Assembly: GCA_947568835.1 (NCBI GenBank)
Contig: OX387604.1
Coordinates: forward strand, 19,249,076 to 19,313,075
DNA length: 64,000 nucleotides
Direction of reading: 5' to 3'
Source of the DNA: Protonemura montana
Taxonomy: Eukaryota; Arthropoda; Insecta; Plecoptera; Nemouridae
Part shown: one piece after another, positions 60,018-64,000 of the stretch
Position numbering within the stretch: the first letter of the stretch is position 1
Layout of the letters: the number at the start of each line of letters is the position of its first letter
The notes under the pieces: model-generated
Seen by the model: only the letters and a program-made list of their open reading frames with translations
What the model was told of the DNA's origin: nothing
The model's database searches: none
Program-made: the position numbers and the translations under genes

Positions 60018-60935
60018 GCTATGCTGTCATGCTGTCATGCTGTCATGAAGTCATGCTGACATGAAGTCATGCTGTCATGAAGTCATGCTGTCATGAAGTC
60101 ATGCTGACTTGAAGTCATGCTGTCATGCTGTCATGAAGTCATGAAGTCATGCTGACTTGAAGTCATGCTGTCATGAAGTCATGCTGTCATGCTGTCATGA
60201 AGTCATGCTGACTTGAAGTCATCCTGTCATGAAGTCATGCTGTCATGAAGTCATGCTGTCATGAAGTCATGCTGTCATGAAGTCTGCTGCCATGAAGTCA
60301 TGCTTTCATGAAGTCATGCTGTCATGAAGTCATGCTGTCATGAAGTCATGCTGTCATGAATTCATGCTGTCATGAAGTCATGCTGTCATGAAGTCATGCT
60401 GTCATGATGTCATGAAGTCATGCTATCATGAAGTCATGCTGTCATGAAATCATGATGTCATGAAGTCATGCTGTCATGAAGTCATGCTGTCATGAAGTCA
60501 TGCTGTCATGAAGTCATGCTGTCATGAAGTCATGCTGTCATGAAGTCATGCTATCATGAAGTCATGCTGTCATGAAGTCATGCTGTCATGAAGTCATGCT
60601 GTCATGAAGTCATGCTGTCATGAAGCCATGCTGTCATGAAGCCATGCTGTCATGAAGTCATGCTATCATGAAGTCATGCTGTCATGAAGTCATGCTGTCA
60701 TGAAGTCATGCTGTCATGAAGTCATGCTGTCATGAAGTCATGCTGTCATGAAGTCATGCTGTCATGAAGTCATGCTGTCATGAAGTCATGCTGTCATGAA
60801 GTCATGCTGTCATGAAGTCATGCTGTCATGAAGTCATGCTGTCATGAAGTCATGCTGTCATGAAGTCATGCTGTCATGAAGTCATGCTGTCATGAAGTCA
60901 TGCTATCATGAAAGTCATGCTATTATGAAGTCATG
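60018..60935 (+). repeat. 16-bp minisatellite downstream of makorin exon 7
   Basis: About 57 units of ATGCTGTCATGAAGTC. The first part (60018-60240) is irregular, with ATGCTGAC and ACTTGAAGTC variants and half-units; the rest is nearly uniform with occasional ATGCTATC or GAAGCC units. The repeated TCATGA is palindromic. No coding role. Confidence 0.95.
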
Positions 60936-63900
60936 CAGTGAGTGACACTTATGTAGCCAGAAGAGACTGAGCTCAGAGTTGAAACATTTTGTTGCCAAAC
61001 ACCAAAACAAAACACTGAACTAGAGCCAGGCGTCTCACTATTGTTAAATTAGCTTCAGTATACCATGATTGCGATGTATTGCAATCTAACGCTGGTTTAT
61101 GGCCACGTAACTATTGGTGTGGCAAATTGCTGGAGACAATTGAAGACAATGCAGATTGTATTCACTCAGTATTGTGCATAATGCTAGTTGCTGGGATGAG
61201 AGCAGTTTGCAAGTTGGTTGAAATCATTGGAGTATATACAACAAAGCAACCACTATAGGTTTCAACCACAACAGGGTAGGCTTGATGTTTTTTTGTAAGT
61301 CACGTAGGTGTTGCCTTTGCAATTGGTTGTGTGCTATTTTATTCATTCAGCATTCAGCTAGGACTGTTCTTTGTCAGTGTTATGGTCGATATAGTAGGAA
61401 TTTGTCTATAGCCTGGTATCACGTATGGTTGATTCTTTTAAAGCCTGGTATCACGTATGGTTGATTCTCTTAAAGACTATTGTGCATTATGCTTTGTTTA
61501 CTGAATGCTACGTCTGCATCCAAAGTGATATGCTACTGCAAAAATGCGCTAGAGAGCAAGCAAATCTTGTCCACTGCAAGCGTCCTCTCGTGAGATTTCT
61601 TTTTCCTCCGGCTGGTGTAGTCGCTGGTATTAATTGTAAAATGTAAAAATTTCACTGATTATTTCACTAAAAATTGTCACAAAGAGCTGAAATTTTAAGG
61701 CATGGTTTATTTAGTCTTAACTCCCTTTTACATGTCTTGTAAATTTTGGTGAGAAAATATTAAGAAGGAAGGGTCCTAAACTCAAAAGAATTTGCTACTT
61801 AGGGAAATTTTTAAATATTTTTAATCTCAATAATTGAAAAATGTATTTGGCTTATTGTACTGAAAATTCCAAGTCTTAAATTGTTCTGAAAATTTCATCA
61901 AAATGGGTTAAGAGGTTCAGCTGGTAGAGTGCGTTTAAACTCTCAAAATAAGAAATAAAAAAAGAATGCATGTGTCTTTTTTGGAGCTAGTTCTATTCTG
62001 CTAGTTCATTTTAATTATTTCAACCCAAGTATTGTGGTTTAAGGAAATAATTAAGTGATGAACCATCGATGAATCGGGAATCCCTTTTGAGAAAATTGTT
62101 CAGATTGTTCCCACTCGTTAGAACTTGTCGCAAGATCTACACGACTTACCTGACTGGGTTGCACTAATGATGTGGGTGTAGCCAAAACTGAGCTAAACTA
62201 GAACTGAACAGAAACTCAAATTTGATCTGCCTTCTTTATAAATTATTTATCTTGGTTTCTGTGACAATTATGAATTGCAATTTTCTAGTGGGATGTTTCT
62301 GAACTGATCAGGATGCCTTAGTATTAGATTCACAGTTCCACACTAGTTTTCCTGAGTAGACATTTTTTGAAAACAGGATTTTGCAATGTGTCAAATATTC
62401 ACCTGATGTGAGGTTGATCAATTCCTACCCTCAGTGAATTCTATTGGAGGAACAGCAGCAGTAAATGAAGCATTATTGAAATCCATAATACTTGCAAGGT
62501 TCAGCAATGAAAGCCAAATCTCAGGCTATTTGGGACCAACAATAACCGCACTGATGATTTGGCCATATCGAGTCTCGTAATTTATATAGTACTATAAGTA
62601 AAAGAGTATGCACTGTACCAAAGAGAGCATCTAGATAAGTGGACCTGCTCTGATAGGATGGCTAGATACTTGTTTTCTCTCTGTTCTCTGTTTATGCCTC
62701 CAAGGTTTATATAATGATGCTGGATATCACGTTTCTGTGCTACCTTTTTAGAAAGCCTTAGAAGCCGAGTATCTGTGATATTGCCATATCTTTTACTGTT
62801 TCTGCAGTTGTTTGCATGTTAGTTGTACTTAGGAGGCTAGTCAGTCTGTACCTATTGCAGTACATTCCATAGCATCCAGTAATACTTTCAACATGAGTCT
62901 CTATTATATTTGTTATTGCTTGCTGTTTATGGTGATATATGGGCCAGTTAAAGCATTGGGCAACAGATTTAAAGCTGTCATTGTCTCCACTTATTTTGTG
63001 AAGGTCATACTAAATAAAACTGTATAGCTGATCATATTCGGAATAATATAGGATTCAATTCAATATATGTGTTTGTGTTCCTATTCAAAAAATTCTCCTC
63101 TAAATATCCAAAAGCCAAGTCAACTAATTATATTTAATGTCCAAGGTTATGCTTTCAGCTGATTCTAGGCTATAATCAGAATTGGTCTAAACTCGTGACT
63201 GATAAGCAAGTGCAGTTTATGAATATCCACTGAGAGGATTGTGCTGAGGCCACGAGATAAAAGATTACAGCCAGTCTCGGTGGGACCCACATTTTTCAGG
63301 GACTGCTACCAGGAGTAGAATAGATTGACATTTTTGCTAGCCTTTTTCTTTGTCAACTTCGAAAATAAAAAATAAATGTTTAAATCGTGGGAGGTTCTAT
63401 GGAAGATTAAACGTTTGGTAGCCATGGAGATGCTGAGATCGCCTGACAGAGCTTCTCAATTCTGCTTTCATATGTTTCTGTGGGTATACATACGTGTCCC
63501 CGGAGCATGCAGCTAGTATGGATCTAGTCAGGTGAATATCATGCTAATGCTTTAAGATTCCTTACAATTTTAAAATAAAGGTCGGAGTAATTCCCAACAT
63601 TTTTTTTTAAGGGGTGTAATTGTATCGCTAGAGATTTAAGGGTAGGAGCAAGAGGAAAAAATATTGCGATTTTCAATCCACAGTGTCAGTTGCCGTGGAG
63701 TGAAATGAATCATTCAGTGGTGAGTGTACCATGCATTTTCTGTTTTACTTTGGTCTTATTCAACCCAAAGATGTGATTGTGGTCCCTTTCCCAGGGACAA
63801 GATGTGAGAGTAGCCTTAGACTTACACCATAGAATACCTTACACGAAATTACTCATTAGTTATATTAACTTGCCGTTGTGGTTGATAATTGGTTTCCATT

Positions 63901-64000
63901 AAAACATAAGATTCTCGTGTGGTTGGAATTAATTGAGACCCTGTTTAAGTTACAATGCATTAGTGCCTGGATTTGGGTAAGTTTGTTTTTTTGTCATTTA
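60936..64000. other. Right-hand region, no gene confirmed
   Basis: The makorin gene should continue here or beyond, but no exon with the expected acidic C-terminal region was found. A direct repeat of about 30 bases (AGCCTGGTATCACGTATGGT, followed by TGATTCT) occurs twice at 61410-61468. Otherwise AT-rich sequence with nothing recognised. Confidence 0.35.

Noticed and set aside
61919..61960. tRNA A-box-like string (TTCAGCTGGTAGAGTG)
   Set aside because: No B box or acceptor stem at the right distance.

Overview
This window is nuclear DNA from an animal. Genes are split by many introns with GT..AG borders, coding blocks are clearly GC-richer than the AT-rich surroundings, and the space between genes is full of LINE remnants, short DNA transposons, SINE-like units and minisatellites. 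The proteins (FRMD8-like, DSTYK, an NRF1-type DNA-binding protein, makorin) are metazoan families, and the human proteins align through most exons. An invertebrate such as a cnidarian or another marine invertebrate is likely, but the sequence alone does not fix the phylum. No bacterial operon, CRISPR array or virus was seen.

Layout. (1) 1091-7326, minus strand: eight exons of an FRMD8-like FERM-domain gene; the 3' end runs off the left edge. (2) 8.3-10.1 kb: LINE 3' ends, a microsatellite and a poly-G-headed interspersed repeat. (3) 11100-17684, plus: a complete ten-exon DSTYK gene (924 aa by my splicing), with a hAT-type element in intron 7 and a 44-bp minisatellite in intron 8. (4) 18-28 kb: intergenic, packed with nested hAT-type miniature elements and two degenerate LINEs facing each other. 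(5) 28.3-34.7 kb: one very large 38-bp-period satellite. (6) 36158-46446, plus: a gene joining an NRF1-type DNA-binding/dimerisation region to a C2H2 zinc finger whose two halves lie on different exons. (7) 46.5-52 kb: apparently empty. (8) 52068 to beyond 58742, plus: a makorin-type RING E3 ligase gene whose introns carry three different minisatellites with periods of 17, 15 and 16 bp; the 3' end is not found in the window.

The genes look like independent housekeeping or signalling genes rather than one pathway. The most unusual content is the transposon layer. At least five miniature elements have hAT-like 8-bp target duplications and terminal inverted repeats. In four of the five families the ends are filled with many copies of one short motif, and each family uses a different motif (GATC/CGATCG, GGAATC, GGAAC/GTTCC, GCATATT). 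One element sits inside another, and a sibling copy preserves the exact empty site. The second notable feature is the split C2H2 finger: both splicing across the intron and reading straight through it complete a CX2CX12HX4H finger.

Exon borders were derived by hand from splice signals, reading phase and recalled family sequence; no alignment or transcript data were available.
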